Positions 29,553 through 38,524 of a stretch of 64,000 nt of DNA are shown piece after piece. The position numbers and the translations under genes are program-made. The notes beneath the pieces were generated by a model, which saw nothing but the letters and a program-made list of their open reading frames with translations, was not told the DNA's origin and did not search any database. The stretch lies in the NCBI RefSeq assembly GCF_026262505.1, contig NC_067206.1, positions 8,800,268 through 8,864,267 on the forward strand. The letters run 5' to 3'. How positions within the stretch are numbered: position 1 is the first letter of the stretch; the number at the start of each line of letters is the position of its first letter. The stretch is from Trichomonas vaginalis G3. Lineage: Eukaryota > Parabasalia > Trichomonadida > Trichomonadidae.

Positions 29553-30167
29553 TTACATGTATTTTTCAGCAACTTCGTCAAATACTTTTATAGCTTTGTC
29601 GATCTCATCTACTTCAAACGTTTCTTTACCTCTCGTGGGAGCACCATACATTTTCTCAAACTTTTCAAGTAGTTCTGTTTCAGCAGCTCTCATATCGTTA
29701 ACAAACGCAACCTTAACTCTATTGACTATACTGTCATATCTTTGAGTTATATTAAATGTTCTTCCTATCTTATATCTCTTTGTATTGAAGTCCTTCGGTT
29801 TCTGAACGATGTAAAGTAAGCCTTCACTGCAACGTTCCGTATCGAATGAACCATATGTTATGAAATTATATCCAACAACTGGGTCAATCCAGAACAAAAC
29901 TACTGGTATAAGACTTTTGTCGATGAGATATGCTCTTGTTCCATAGAATCTTACCGATATCATAAGCTCAGGATTTTTTGTCAAAATTTTCTGAGTAGAA
30001 GCATTTCTAACCCAGTCGTGGGATGTTTTCTTTTCAGATAGTGTTAAAATGTCTGACAAAGAATATTTTTTGTATTTCTTTGAGTATCTTACGTTTAAAT
30101 CACCAATTCTAACCACTTTGGTCTCATTGTCTATCTTTTTAACTGTTTCAAACTCAGTGCTTGTCAT
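29553..30167 (-). CDS. T5orf172/GIY-YIG-type domain protein
   Basis: The 204-residue protein has an N-terminal KilA-N-like segment (SLSDILTLSEKKTSHDWVRN) and a C-terminal GIY-YIG-like domain. That domain has GLLYIVQKPKDF, then KIGRTFNITQRYDS, then AAETELLEKFEKMYG and the closing KETFEV. These domains are nucleases or nuclease-derived and are common with KilA-N proteins in large DNA viruses. The leader TGTAAGAACAG is shared with the next cassette genes. Could act in DNA processing or element mobility. Confidence 0.7.
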   Translation of the reverse strand: MTSTEFETVKKIDNETKVVRIGDLNVRYSKKYKKYSLSDILTLSEKKTSHDWVRNASTQKILTKNPELMISVRFYGTRAYLIDKSLIPVVLFWIDPVVGYNFITYGSFDTERCSEGLLYIVQKPKDFNTKRYKIGRTFNITQRYDSIVNRVKVAFVNDMRAAETELLEKFEKMYGAPTRGKETFEVDEIDKAIKVFDEVAEKYM

Positions 30168-30667
30168 TTCCTGTTCTTACATACAAAATAAAAAAATAAA
30201 AAAAATAAAAACTAGCGTTAATTTTATTTTTTCTATCTTGTATAAAAGATATGATTTCAGGGATTTTTTTGACGAAGTGCAAAAGTTCTCTTCGTCAAAA
30301 AAATACAGTTATATCATGAAATTTGGTCATTTTTTCACGATTTTCATGAGTTTTAGGCGACTACGGTTTTTCTCCCACTCGCATTTTTTCACGATTTTCA
30401 TAGAGTTTTTTTACGATTTTCGTACGGAATCTCGACCCGCGGTTTTCTACCGGTCGCAAACATATGAGGAAATTCATGAAATTTGGTCATTTTTTCATGA
30501 TTTCAGGGATTTTTTTTACGAAGAGTAAAAGTTCACTTCGTCAAAAAAATACAGTTATATCATGAAATTTGGTCATTTTTTTACGATTTTCATAGAGTTT
30601 TATGCAAGGCCGAAAAAAGTCGGGGTAGCAAACATATGAGGAAATTCATGAAATTTGGTCATTTTTA
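30168..30667. repeat. Non-coding zone of shared accessory repeats
   Basis: Holds repeated words: TTCATGAAATTTGGTCATTT four times, CACGATTTTCAT-type words, one degenerate copy of the 28571-29464 hairpin (GGCGACTACGG...CCCACTCGC), and a copy of the TTTTCGTACGGAATCT...CAAACATATGAGGAAATT hairpin that is also inside the KilA-N gene at 52.2 kb. No gene. Confidence 0.65.
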
Positions 30668-30731
30668 CTCAGCAAAAATATATTTTAGGTGAAGAGGTGA
30701 GATCTCACCTGTTTTCTCACCTCTTTTTCAC
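30668..30731. repeat. Palindromic boundary module, left end of cassette 1
   Basis: AAAATATATTTTAGG, then the perfect palindrome GGTGAGATCTCACC (30696-30709), then TTTTCTCACCTC. It ends at the 3' end of the gene 30728-31642. Confidence 0.8.
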
Positions 30732-31642
30732 AAGCGTTTTACATGAATTGTACGATGTATATTTGAAATTCTAAACAGTTTTGTAGCTTCTATTTCTTCT
30801 GTCAGTATGTCAAAAGTTTTAACTATGCCGAATGTTTCTTTATATTTCTTCTTGACGTCAGATAGAAGGAAATCGTCAGCTGTTGGATAGTTTTTGTTTA
30901 GAAATGTCAACATGTCCATTTTATCTTCTGCTGGTTTCTCTGCTTCTTTCTTTAAGTCAGCATAGTCGTTTCGCATACGTTCTATCTCTTTGACGGAGTA
31001 GTTATATTTCCTCATTGCTGCTTTACATTTAGAACATTGTGGGTTCATTTTAGCATTGTACATTGAAATAAAACCAGCTAGAACAACTAAGGCGTCAATG
31101 GTTTTCTTTAACTCAAAAGTTGCTGGTTTTATCTGTTCGTTCCATACTTTACCTCTTTTATCTTTATCTCTTATCTGCCATACACATTTTGCAACTAACG
31201 AAACAAAGTTGTCGTAGGTCTTAAATTCTTCAGATTTGTATATGTCAGAGATGTTCTTATATACCATATCGCAGTCTTTGTCCATGACTTTGTGGTTGCA
31301 ATGAAATCCAAGAAACTCATAGTTTACCTTACGTATGAACTTCTTGGTTTCTACTGAGTCAGTTGCTTTGACTTCTATTTCATCGAATTCTGGAATAGTA
31401 AGCTTTTGTTGTTGTATTTCAGGAAGTTTAGGTAGATGGTCAATAATATCCTGCATTTCATAAAGATATTCTTCATTTGTTTCATCTTTCGCACTACAGT
31501 CTAAATCTCCTTGGAGAAGTTCTTGCTTTATCTTCTGGATTTCTGTTTCGAAAGTATATGAAGAAGGAATGAAGCTTTTCATCTCTACTAACATAGATGT
31601 TGGGTTCATGACTAACGAGTTTGGTGCTGTTGTTGCTAACAT
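30728..31642 (-). CDS. Cassette protein, copy 1 (304 residues), unrecognised
   Basis: Not recognised. Helical throughout, with a possible metal site: FHCNHKVMDKDC (about 120) and NPQCSKCKAAMRKY (about 200). The copy at 53387-54352 differs by only about 19 residues in ~297 by eye, yet the surrounding genes differ, so the gene has moved or been copied as a unit. Both copies sit between inverted palindromic modules. The leader TGTAAGAAC before the ATG is shared with neighbouring accessory genes. It could be a regulator, nucleic-acid-binding protein or mobility factor; there is no catalytic motif I trust. Confidence 0.6.
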   Translation of the reverse strand: MLATTAPNSLVMNPTSMLVEMKSFIPSSYTFETEIQKIKQELLQGDLDCSAKDETNEEYLYEMQDIIDHLPKLPEIQQQKLTIPEFDEIEVKATDSVETKKFIRKVNYEFLGFHCNHKVMDKDCDMVYKNISDIYKSEEFKTYDNFVSLVAKCVWQIRDKDKRGKVWNEQIKPATFELKKTIDALVVLAGFISMYNAKMNPQCSKCKAAMRKYNYSVKEIERMRNDYADLKKEAEKPAEDKMDMLTFLNKNYPTADDFLLSDVKKKYKETFGIVKTFDILTEEIEATKLFRISNIHRTIHVKRL

Positions 31643-31716
31643 GTTCTTACAATAAAAATAAAAAAATATTTTTTTTAAAAAACTAAAATATATTTTTTAT
31701 CTTAAGGAAATTCATG

Positions 31717-31797
31717 AAAATTCAACGGGTGAGAAAAGAGGTGAAAAAAGAGGTGAGATCTCACCACTTCACCTAAAATATATTTTTGCTGAGTAAA
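31717..31797. repeat. Palindromic boundary module, right end of cassette 1 (inverted)
   Basis: Inverted counterpart of 30668-30731: GGGTGAGAAAAGAGGTG, the palindrome GGTGAGATCTCACC (31752-31765), then CCTAAAATATATTTTTGC. The gene and its two modules span 30668-31797. Confidence 0.8.
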
Positions 31798-31844
31798 ATG
31801 AGTTTTGGTTGAAAAAACAGGTGGAGCCAAAAGTGGCTCGACCT

Positions 31845-32182
31845 CAAAACAAGCATTTTGTGAAGAATATACCAACCCGCGGAATTCCGCGGGTTGCTTT
31901 TTATACAAAACATTGACGATGAAAGTCTTGACAAAACAAGCATTTCGTGAAGAATATACCACCTGCCGGAATTCCGGCGGGTGCTTTTTTATACAAAACA
32001 TTGACGTTCATGTTTGACAAAACAAGCATTTTGTGAAGAATATACCACCTGCCGGAATTCCGCGGGTTGCTTTTTATACAAAACATTTACGATGAAAGTC
32101 TCAACAAAACAAGCATTTCGTGAAGAATATACCAACCGCCGGAATTCCGCGGGTTGCTTTTTATACAAAACATTGACGAAGA
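31845..32182. repeat. Array of four GC-palindrome repeats
   Basis: Four units of ~85 bp: CAAGCATTT(T/C)GTGAAGAATA, a stem centred on GGAATTCC with variable arms (CCCGCGG..., CTGCCGG..., CGCCGG...), then TTGCTTTTTATACAAAACA and a spacer. Stem arms vary between copies while the flanks stay constant. The plus strand reads as a repeated peptide (FCEEYT...RNSAGCFLYK). The same unit lies inside the gene at 32326-32988 and once more at 33059-33130. Confidence 0.85.
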
Positions 32183-32325
32183 AATCTATCTCCTGTGTTG
32201 TTGTCTAAATGTCATGTTGTCACACTTTTTCAGAGAAGTTAAAATTACCTGGTGACGTAGTGACACCTAAAAACCATCTAACCTAAAATATATTTTTGCT
32301 GAATTCAATAAAAAAAATGGTTCAT
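32183..32325. repeat. Direct repeat flanking the KilA-N cassette, left copy
   Basis: CCTGTGTTGTTGTC, ATGTCATGTTGTCACAC, TTTTTCAGAGAAGTTAAAAT, and AAAATATATTTTT in this order; the same series occurs at about 33155-33283 in the same orientation. The two copies bracket the gene 32326-32988. Confidence 0.7.
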
Positions 32326-32988
32326 TTACTCACAATATTTTTGTACAAAACGACCCCAAACTTTTAACCTCTCTTCTGCAGCTTCAAATGCTATCTTAGC
32401 GAGTTCATATTCTCTAAATTCTCTCTTTAAATCTTCTTGTTCCCATTGGTCTAGTTCGTATGGAGAGTCTCTATAACCAGAACATATCTCACGCTCATGT
32501 TCTATTTGTTTTTCATGCATTTTTCTAACTTCTTCTTCGAACAAAGGTTTAGCATTCTCTGCTGTATCTTCAAGTTCTTCTTCATCTAATTTCTCATGAA
32601 CTTTCTTGTCTATGGAGTCCATAATTTTTCCAACTGCTATGCAATATTTTGGAGAAGCCCACATTGCTATATAGTTTACAAGTCTTGGGTCTACATACGT
32701 TCCTCTAACCTGTTTGATTTCATCGGGAATTCCTGCATGAACTGTGTATAAAAAGCAACCCGCGGAATTCCGCGGGTTGGTATATTCTTCACAAAATGCC
32801 TTAATATACTCTTCCCAGGACTTATTTTCCAACAACCTTCTAAAGTCTTTCCTAAACTGCTGACACATCTTTGTTGCATTTATATAACCATCCTTGTCTC
32901 TACGTAAGACTTCAATACCGTTGTAAGTGCCTTTTGTGAATGTTTCGCCATTAGATTTGTTCGTGAACGTTTTTGCTTCGACTGTCAT
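32326..32988 (-). CDS. KilA-N domain protein with an in-frame GC palindrome
   Basis: The 220-residue protein starts with a textbook KilA-N domain: GIEVLRRDKDGYINATKMCQ (about 24-43), FRRLLENKSWEEY, then RGTYVDPRLVNYIAMWASP (about 93-111). A charged helical C-terminus follows. Between the halves, residues ~61-82 (KAFCEEYTNPRNSAGCFLY) are the translation of the GC-palindrome repeat present as a free array next door at 31.8-32.2 kb. So the repeat has entered the reading frame without closing it. Probable DNA-binding accessory protein. Confidence 0.8.
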   Translation of the reverse strand: MTVEAKTFTNKSNGETFTKGTYNGIEVLRRDKDGYINATKMCQQFRKDFRRLLENKSWEEYIKAFCEEYTNPRNSAGCFLYTVHAGIPDEIKQVRGTYVDPRLVNYIAMWASPKYCIAVGKIMDSIDKKVHEKLDEEELEDTAENAKPLFEEEVRKMHEKQIEHEREICSGYRDSPYELDQWEQEDLKREFREYELAKIAFEAAEERLKVWGRFVQKYCE

Positions 32989-33058
32989 ATCTGTTCTTAC
33001 AATAAAAATAAAAAATATTTTTTGTGGCTTAACCGTCGGACATTCGTTTGTGGCTCGA

Positions 33059-33283
33059 CCTCAAAACAAGCATTTTGTGAAGAATATACCAACCGCCGGA
33101 ATTCCGGCGGTTGCTTTTTTATACAAAATTCAACGGGTGAAAGAATACGATGAAATCTATTTCCTGTGTTGTTGTCAAAATGTCATGTTGTCACACTTTT
33201 TCAGAGAAGTTAAAATGACCGAGTGACCGAGTGACCGAGTGACCTGGTTCCACCTAAAAACTATCTACCCTAAAATATATTTT
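33059..33283. repeat. Single GC-palindrome unit and direct repeat, right copy
   Basis: One more palindrome unit (CGCCGGAATTCCGGCGG) followed by the same CCTGTGTTGTTGTC ... AAAATATATTTTT series as at 32183-32310, plus a small tandem of GACCGAGT (three copies). It mirrors the left flank of the KilA-N gene in direct orientation. Confidence 0.7.
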
Positions 33284-34144
33284 TCAATACTTTTTCAGCA
33301 CTTTTCCATAGTTGTATATGAAAGACAATTCGAGATAAAAGTCATAGTACAATGGTATAATATGCTGCACACCGTTTGTTGTGAACCAGACTTGAAAGTC
33401 AGAGAAACTGTTACTAGGTGGTTCGTAGAATTTAGAAGCAAAGTCATAAAAGTCCTTACCGATACAAAGAAAACTGTTGTTGCTTGAACTGAAACTTGCA
33501 TGACACATGACATTTTGAGGGTCAAACACGTTTTTATAAACTGTCAAATCTGCTGGTGGGAGTATAAATTTAAACGAACCATCTGGTGGTAAGGGTTCGT
33601 TCTGGTTTAGTAACCGAAGAAATTGTGCCCAAGAACGCCTGTCTACTCCCCAATATAAAAACTCTGTATCTCTTGGAGGGTTATTTTCAATCCTTTGAAA
33701 TGAAACGGTGGAATTCATCTTGTCGTATTCTAGTTTTAGATAGTACGTTCCATTTAGTAAAGAGTGGTATTTTTCTTGAAATTCCCAGTAGTATTTGTTC
33801 ATTTGAGTTTGAAAGTCATTTAGAGTTTTTTCAAGACTTTCGTCTGAACGAATTGTAAAGATTTTCATTTCGTCAAATTTTTCTATTAGACCGTCAGAGC
33901 CTTTATACTGACCGTGAAAATATACTGCAAACATAAACGCGTTAGTTCTATTTGAAAACAAAACTCTTCTAAATCCTATTGCCTTTGCATCTGAAGGACT
34001 TTGAAGCCAACGAATTGGATAGTCAAACCTGTAAGCTCCGGATGAAATTTCTTCATCTGAAATATTTCTACCAGCGTTTGTAAAGATATAGTCTAACGGT
34101 TTTGTATCTGCTACTTTTGTTCTTTGTTTTTCAACCTGAAGCAT
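33284..34144 (-). CDS. Conserved capsid-cluster protein, copy 1 (286 residues)
   Basis: Member of a family seen four times here (also 39869-40717, 62550-63431 and a broken one near 45.8-46.6 kb). Shared landmarks: N-terminal YRFDYPIRWLQSPSDAKAIGFRR, a central MCHASFSSSNNSFLC, and C-terminal FSDFQVWFTTNG...PLYYDFYLELSFIYNY. The beta-rich make-up and repeated placement near capsid genes suggest a minor capsid or vertex protein. That is inference from context. Confidence 0.5.
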   Translation of the reverse strand: MLQVEKQRTKVADTKPLDYIFTNAGRNISDEEISSGAYRFDYPIRWLQSPSDAKAIGFRRVLFSNRTNAFMFAVYFHGQYKGSDGLIEKFDEMKIFTIRSDESLEKTLNDFQTQMNKYYWEFQEKYHSLLNGTYYLKLEYDKMNSTVSFQRIENNPPRDTEFLYWGVDRRSWAQFLRLLNQNEPLPPDGSFKFILPPADLTVYKNVFDPQNVMCHASFSSSNNSFLCIGKDFYDFASKFYEPPSNSFSDFQVWFTTNGVQHIIPLYYDFYLELSFIYNYGKVLKKY

Positions 34145-34200
34145 TTTATATATGTAAAAATATACTGTTTTAAAAATGTTTTAAAATGGTATGCAATTTT

Positions 34201-36230
34201 TTATTTCATGCAATGTTTAACTATTTCACCATCTTCTTTAACACCCCAATATTTCCTTTTCGATATTACATGAACTTCGGAAAATACCTTGTCTAGCTTA
34301 AAAAGGCCCATCTTTTCACCGACCATTCCCATTTCAATGAGTTTGTTATAGCCTTCCTCGTTCGTCATGAGTGCGTCAATGTTCTCATAGTATACCTTCA
34401 CTTTGGATTTAACTTCCGAGAAAAATTTGTTGTAGTTGTCGAGGACTGCCTTTGCGAACTGAGGATAAGACCAATGTTCGACAATAGGTTTTACTGTGGT
34501 TACTGAGCCACTTTGACCTTCGGTGAACTCGTATTTCAAAACAAAAGGGGAGAACCTTTCAACAAAGTTGTCGACCTTCTCATAGTGTTTACTCTTCATC
34601 TTTTGAGGTTTCTTAATGGAATCCCCCCATGTCGAATTCATAAGCAATTTGAGTGTCATTGCAAGTTTGGGGTTTGAAGCTTTCCTAATATCATAGAGTT
34701 GTTGTATGACTTTTCCAACTGTATAGTTCTTTCCCGGGAACTCACCATCTTCGTTTGGAATTCCAGTCGGGATATATTGGACGAACCTCATGTACGCAGC
34801 GTTAAGGTCGACATAGTATATCTTTTCATCTGAGTCGAACTTATCGCAACCAATCGGACCGGTTCGTGGAAATTCAAGTGAGTCTCTTATCTTTTGAGAA
34901 ACCTCGCCTGTTATCTCATAGACATCGTCAAAGCAACCTGTTTCATATAAAACCTTCTGACCTAACTCAGAAGCTCTCCAATACAATTTGACGTCGACTG
35001 GATGTCTCAATGGAAGTTTGTTTATAGCATCTTGAAGTTCTTGCAACCTCATTGGAAGTTCTTCTGGTTCAGGTTGGTATCCGAACAATCCAACTCCTTT
35101 TGGAGCTGTGTACTTCTTTTGTGCTATAACTTTGTCTGGAACAACTTTTGGTCTTACCAACAATGAAAAGTTTGTTTCGTCTTTTGGTACAAAAGTTTCT
35201 GTCAGCTTGTCATCTGGAATTGGTTCCAACAAGCCTTTCTCGAAAAGAATGTTAACAGCTTTGACAATGTTGCACTTACCTTTTCCGAACAATGGGTTTG
35301 TAAGACTTTCGTTTAACATGAAGTGGTTGTGGACAAGTACAATCTTCAACCATGGCAATTTGAAGTCAACAACATAGTCGTCATGTGAAGAACCTTTCTC
35401 AGTCGGTATGTTGACTCGGATATTCACATTTGCCAACGGTGCAATTTTGTCAATTGACTTCTGAGAATGTACCTTGTTTCACACATGACTCAAGATACTT
35501 CATTTCTCATCTGTAACAAGACCAGAGTTCCTGAGACATGTAAGAATACAAGGTTCATTGACAATTGTTTCAATTGAATTGTAAATTCCATACCTTGTCA
35601 AGTTAATGTCAGACTTATTTCTGAACGGGAAGTATCCAGCATGTTGTCTGACTGCTTGAGGGTTGGGTTGATACCATTCGAACTTCACGCTTGCAATTCC
35701 TTCAATTGCATTCAAAATATCTGAGTCGGAGTCAAACATTTGTTCTCTCTTTGTAGTCTTGAAAGCGTCAAGAAGTTGTGCGGCTGTTGTGACATTGCCA
35801 TGTGCATAGTATATATGACCATCTAAATCTGTTACGGTTAGTCTGAGATTGTATCCTTTCTTATTTCCGTCTTGAATGCAGCAAGTACTCCCATGAAGCC
35901 TTCTTTGTTCTTTCCTTCGTCAAAGTTTACTGTAAAGGTTCGACCAGATGTAATTTTACTTCTAACTTCACGATACTTCTCATATGCATATCTTGTTCTT
36001 TCCATGGGAGCATGTGCGTCTTCACCTTTTCCTTTTTTCCTCCAAAGGATGCAATTGTTCGTCATGTTTCCAGTAGAACTGGCAAAGCCGTCGTGTCCTT
36101 CAACTTGAGGTTCATTAACATCGAAAGGCATGTCCATAAGACGTTCTTCTTCTAACCTCTCAAGTCTGTTTGGATAATTTGGCGTGCTGTTTCCAAGTCC
36201 ATTTCGTAGCGACCAGACAATGTTTGTCAT
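34201..36230 (-). pseudogene. Broken second protein-primed DNA polymerase B, block B
   Basis: Polymerase-family sequence is recognisable: a YYVDLNAAYM segment (motif A), KLLMNSTWGDS (motif B) and a region in the place of motif C, preceded by NHFMLNESL as in the block C polymerase. It is a fossil copy with about two or three breaks. It would have belonged to a different element from the polymerase at 46695-50033, from which it is strongly diverged. Confidence 0.7.
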
Positions 36231-36345
36231 AGACTTTTATGGGTCTTCCCCTCCTATATTTAAACTTCTTTGAAACTCTCCAACCATATCTTTCTAACTC
36301 TGCTTTTATTCTAGCAGACCTTCTATCCATTCTATACGGGGGCAT
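36160..36345 (-). CDS. Small basic protein, 61 residues
   Basis: Arg/Lys-rich (MPPYRMDRRSARIKAELERY, then SKKFKYRRGRPIKVYDK), predicted DNA-binding; similar small basic proteins serve as core proteins in related virus-like elements. The start ATG at 36345 is preceded by TTTTTATAGAAA. Overlaps the neighbouring polymerase fossil. Confidence 0.4.
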   Translation of the reverse strand: MPPYRMDRRSARIKAELERYGWRVSKKFKYRRGRPIKVYDKHCLVATKWTWKQHAKLSKQT

Positions 36346-36374
36346 TTCTATAAAAATAAAAAAATGTTTTTTCT

Positions 36375-36959
36375 TTACTTTACGTAACCACCTGCTACCA
36401 TAAGTCTTTGACGCCAACCCATACCAGCTAATGAAGGTTGGCTTGGTTTAGTCTCCAGACTAAACTTTGGTTTTGGTTTATCTTCAGTTTTTGGCTTCCC
36501 TTCTTCTATTGGTTTTTCGTCACTTTTCGGTTCATCTGACTTTACCTCACTTGCAGGAACAGTTGTGTCGTCAACATCTTCATAAATGTCATATGCCATT
36601 TGTTTTTGTTTTCCTTTCAACTTTTTGTGTTTGTTGTAAAGTTTAGAATATTTCGACTCTAAGTCAATGAGATGTTCTATAATGAACTGTTGGTCAGTGA
36701 AGTAAACTTTTCCATCTGTTGTCTCTTTAGCTCCTTCAGACTTCAATATTTTATTTGTGAGAGTCTGTTTCTTTTTTGAGATACTTGCCGTTCCATTTTT
36801 ATGAAAAGTGACTTTGTAGTTAGGGTTTGTATTTCCAGACCTCACACTTTCTATTATTGAATTTTTCTCTTCATCTGTAAGTTCTTTGACAGGTTTTGAC
36901 AATGGTTCTGAACTTTTTGTTTGTGGTGTCAAATCTACTGTTTCAACTTCTTCGGTCAT
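36375..36959 (-). CDS. Polinton protein with NGTASISKKK-type motif, 194 residues
   Basis: The N-terminal region DEEKNSIIESVRSGNTNPNY, then KNGTASISKKKQTLTNK, matches two other proteins here: 45017-45451 (SERESIILNDARG...KDGKIYVRKRKVPLAN) and 42648-42884 (KDGRVQFRKIKQPL). A coiled-coil middle and a Lys/Pro/Glu-rich tail follow. Leader CTGAGATGAA is identical to that of the next gene upstream. Function unknown; placement among virion genes suggests a structural role. Confidence 0.5.
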   Translation of the reverse strand: MTEEVETVDLTPQTKSSEPLSKPVKELTDEEKNSIIESVRSGNTNPNYKVTFHKNGTASISKKKQTLTNKILKSEGAKETTDGKVYFTDQQFIIEHLIDLESKYSKLYNKHKKLKGKQKQMAYDIYEDVDDTTVPASEVKSDEPKSDEKPIEEGKPKTEDKPKPKFSLETKPSQPSLAGMGWRQRLMVAGGYVK

Positions 36960-36978
36960 TTCATCTCAGTAAAAAATT

Positions 36979-37134
36979 TTAGTTTGGTTTGTTTTCAACT
37001 GGTTGTTTAGGTTTTTTAAGTCGGTCTAAAACTTCTTGAGGTATAGGAAGAACTTGACAAACACGTGGTTGTGTAACTGCTGGAAGCCGACAAAGCCATC
37101 TTGAGCCCATTTGTCTCAATGCTGTATTGTTCAT
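36979..37134 (-). CDS. Small Polinton protein, 51 residues
   Basis: MNNTALRQMGSRWLCRLPAV to KPKQPVENKPN. Short but supported by a leader (TTTTTTTACTGAGATGAA) identical to that of 36375-36959 and by lying neatly between two genes of the same strand. Not recognised. Confidence 0.4.
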   Translation of the reverse strand: MNNTALRQMGSRWLCRLPAVTQPRVCQVLPIPQEVLDRLKKPKQPVENKPN

Positions 37135-37153
37135 TTCATCTCAGTAAAAAAAT

Positions 37154-37555
37154 TTACATTCCCCACGTTTGAGGCGGTTGAGGTTGGTTGTTGTTTACCC
37201 ACTGTTGTGCATGGTTATATCCTCTGTTAAAGAATCTTTCACCTTGGTCCATATAGTGCCCTGCTTGGTTATAGTAGTCATTTGCTTTGTTATAGTAGTT
37301 TCCTGCTTGTCTTCCTACATTGTCCATCCATCCTTGAACTTTTCCTCTTGTTTCAGGATTTGGAATAAGATTTGCTGCATCTCGTGCTACATCCCAACCT
37401 TTCTGTACGGTTTGTATAATAGGTTGTGCTTTCTCTTTCAGTATACCTAATGTACTCAAAATCTTCCTTCCAATTCCAAATGCACCTCTGGCTAGTGTTC
37501 CCACTGCGGGCAAAAATCTAGATGCGACTCCTGCTAATGCGCCAAATAAACCCAT
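37154..37555 (-). CDS. Amphipathic minor virion protein (pVI-like), 133 residues
   Basis: The N-terminus MGLFGALAGVASRFLPAVG is a Gly/Ala/Phe amphipathic helix, followed by a helical region and a Tyr/Asn/Gln-rich tail with repeated YYN. Such sequences occur in Polinton and adenovirus minor capsid proteins that disturb membranes (pVI). Similar starts occur at 40722-40964 and 63630-64000. Assignment by composition and context only. Confidence 0.45.
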   Translation of the reverse strand: MGLFGALAGVASRFLPAVGTLARGAFGIGRKILSTLGILKEKAQPIIQTVQKGWDVARDAANLIPNPETRGKVQGWMDNVGRQAGNYYNKANDYYNQAGHYMDQGERFFNRGYNHAQQWVNNNQPQPPQTWGM

Positions 37556-37571
37556 TTCTTATGGGTTAAAA

Positions 37572-38524
37572 ATGACGAATTCAAACAAGGACCCGTATGT
37601 TTCTAAAGCAACAAAGAAAGCACTCATGGTAAAAATCTTTAGTTCAACACCAAATGCTTGGTTTATGGATATCTTGGAAAACATTCCGAGATATAGAGAA
37701 GATGGACCTCCATACTGGCTAATATTTGTCAAAACACAAGATACTGTGAAGCCATACCATTATGGTCCAAAAATATTTTAGATGTGAAAACTGCTTTGAC
37801 AATATTCGTTGACAAATACCATCCAACAAAACTGACATCTGACTGTGAAAGTTCTTTCAAATCAGACGATATTAAAAACTATCTGCGTTCAAAAAATGTA
37901 AACCAATATTTCATTGTCGACCAAAACCATTCTGCTCTTGGTGTCATTGACAGTTGTATAAAAATCTTAAGAGACTTAAATCAACCACAAGGTGGTGAGG
38001 TAGATGAAATGTCATATGACGACAAGTATAGACACTTCTCCATGGCAAAGATGAGACAAGTTTTAAATATTTACAATACCGTAAACAAAAAGGTTTGGGA
38101 AACCACTCCCCCGAAGAAATGAAAAACAACCCCGACTTAGAGAAAGACTATATATTTAATAGTTTAGTCAAAAGAGACAAACAAGAAAGAATGCCAGGCT
38201 TCAAACTTAGAAAGGTGACAAAGTAAAAATAGAAATACCTAAACGCGACCCATATGAAAATACTATTGACTATGACAACAATGGGAACTCGACAGGTACT
38301 CACGTTCGTGTTCGTAAAAATAGAAGAAAGTATACAAGAGAATATTATGAAGTTTTAGGCAAACATGGCAAAATGTACAGACTGCAAGCAGAAGATAAAA
38401 CTACTATTGTCAGACCTCGTTTCAAACTTGTTAAGGTTCAAGGTGGTATACTTTCAAAGACAGTTCCTAACAAATATAAGACAACTCCTGACGAATATGC
38501 TAAAGAAGTTGAAAATGACGACTA
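37572..38524 (+). pseudogene. Broken rve integrase, block B
   Basis: Integrase-family landmarks remain: LTSDCESSFKSDDIKNYL and ALGVID...ILRDLNQ, close to the intact integrase at 54978-56063 (LTSDQDSAYLSNEITEFL; LRDLNQE), with the basic C-terminal part beyond. A fossil copy with about two or three breaks; it belongs to a second element. Confidence 0.7.

Noticed and set aside
31845-32182. CRISPR-like array
   Set aside because: Units of ~85 bp are palindromic with spacers that are themselves repeated and unequal; no cas-like genes; eukaryotic context.
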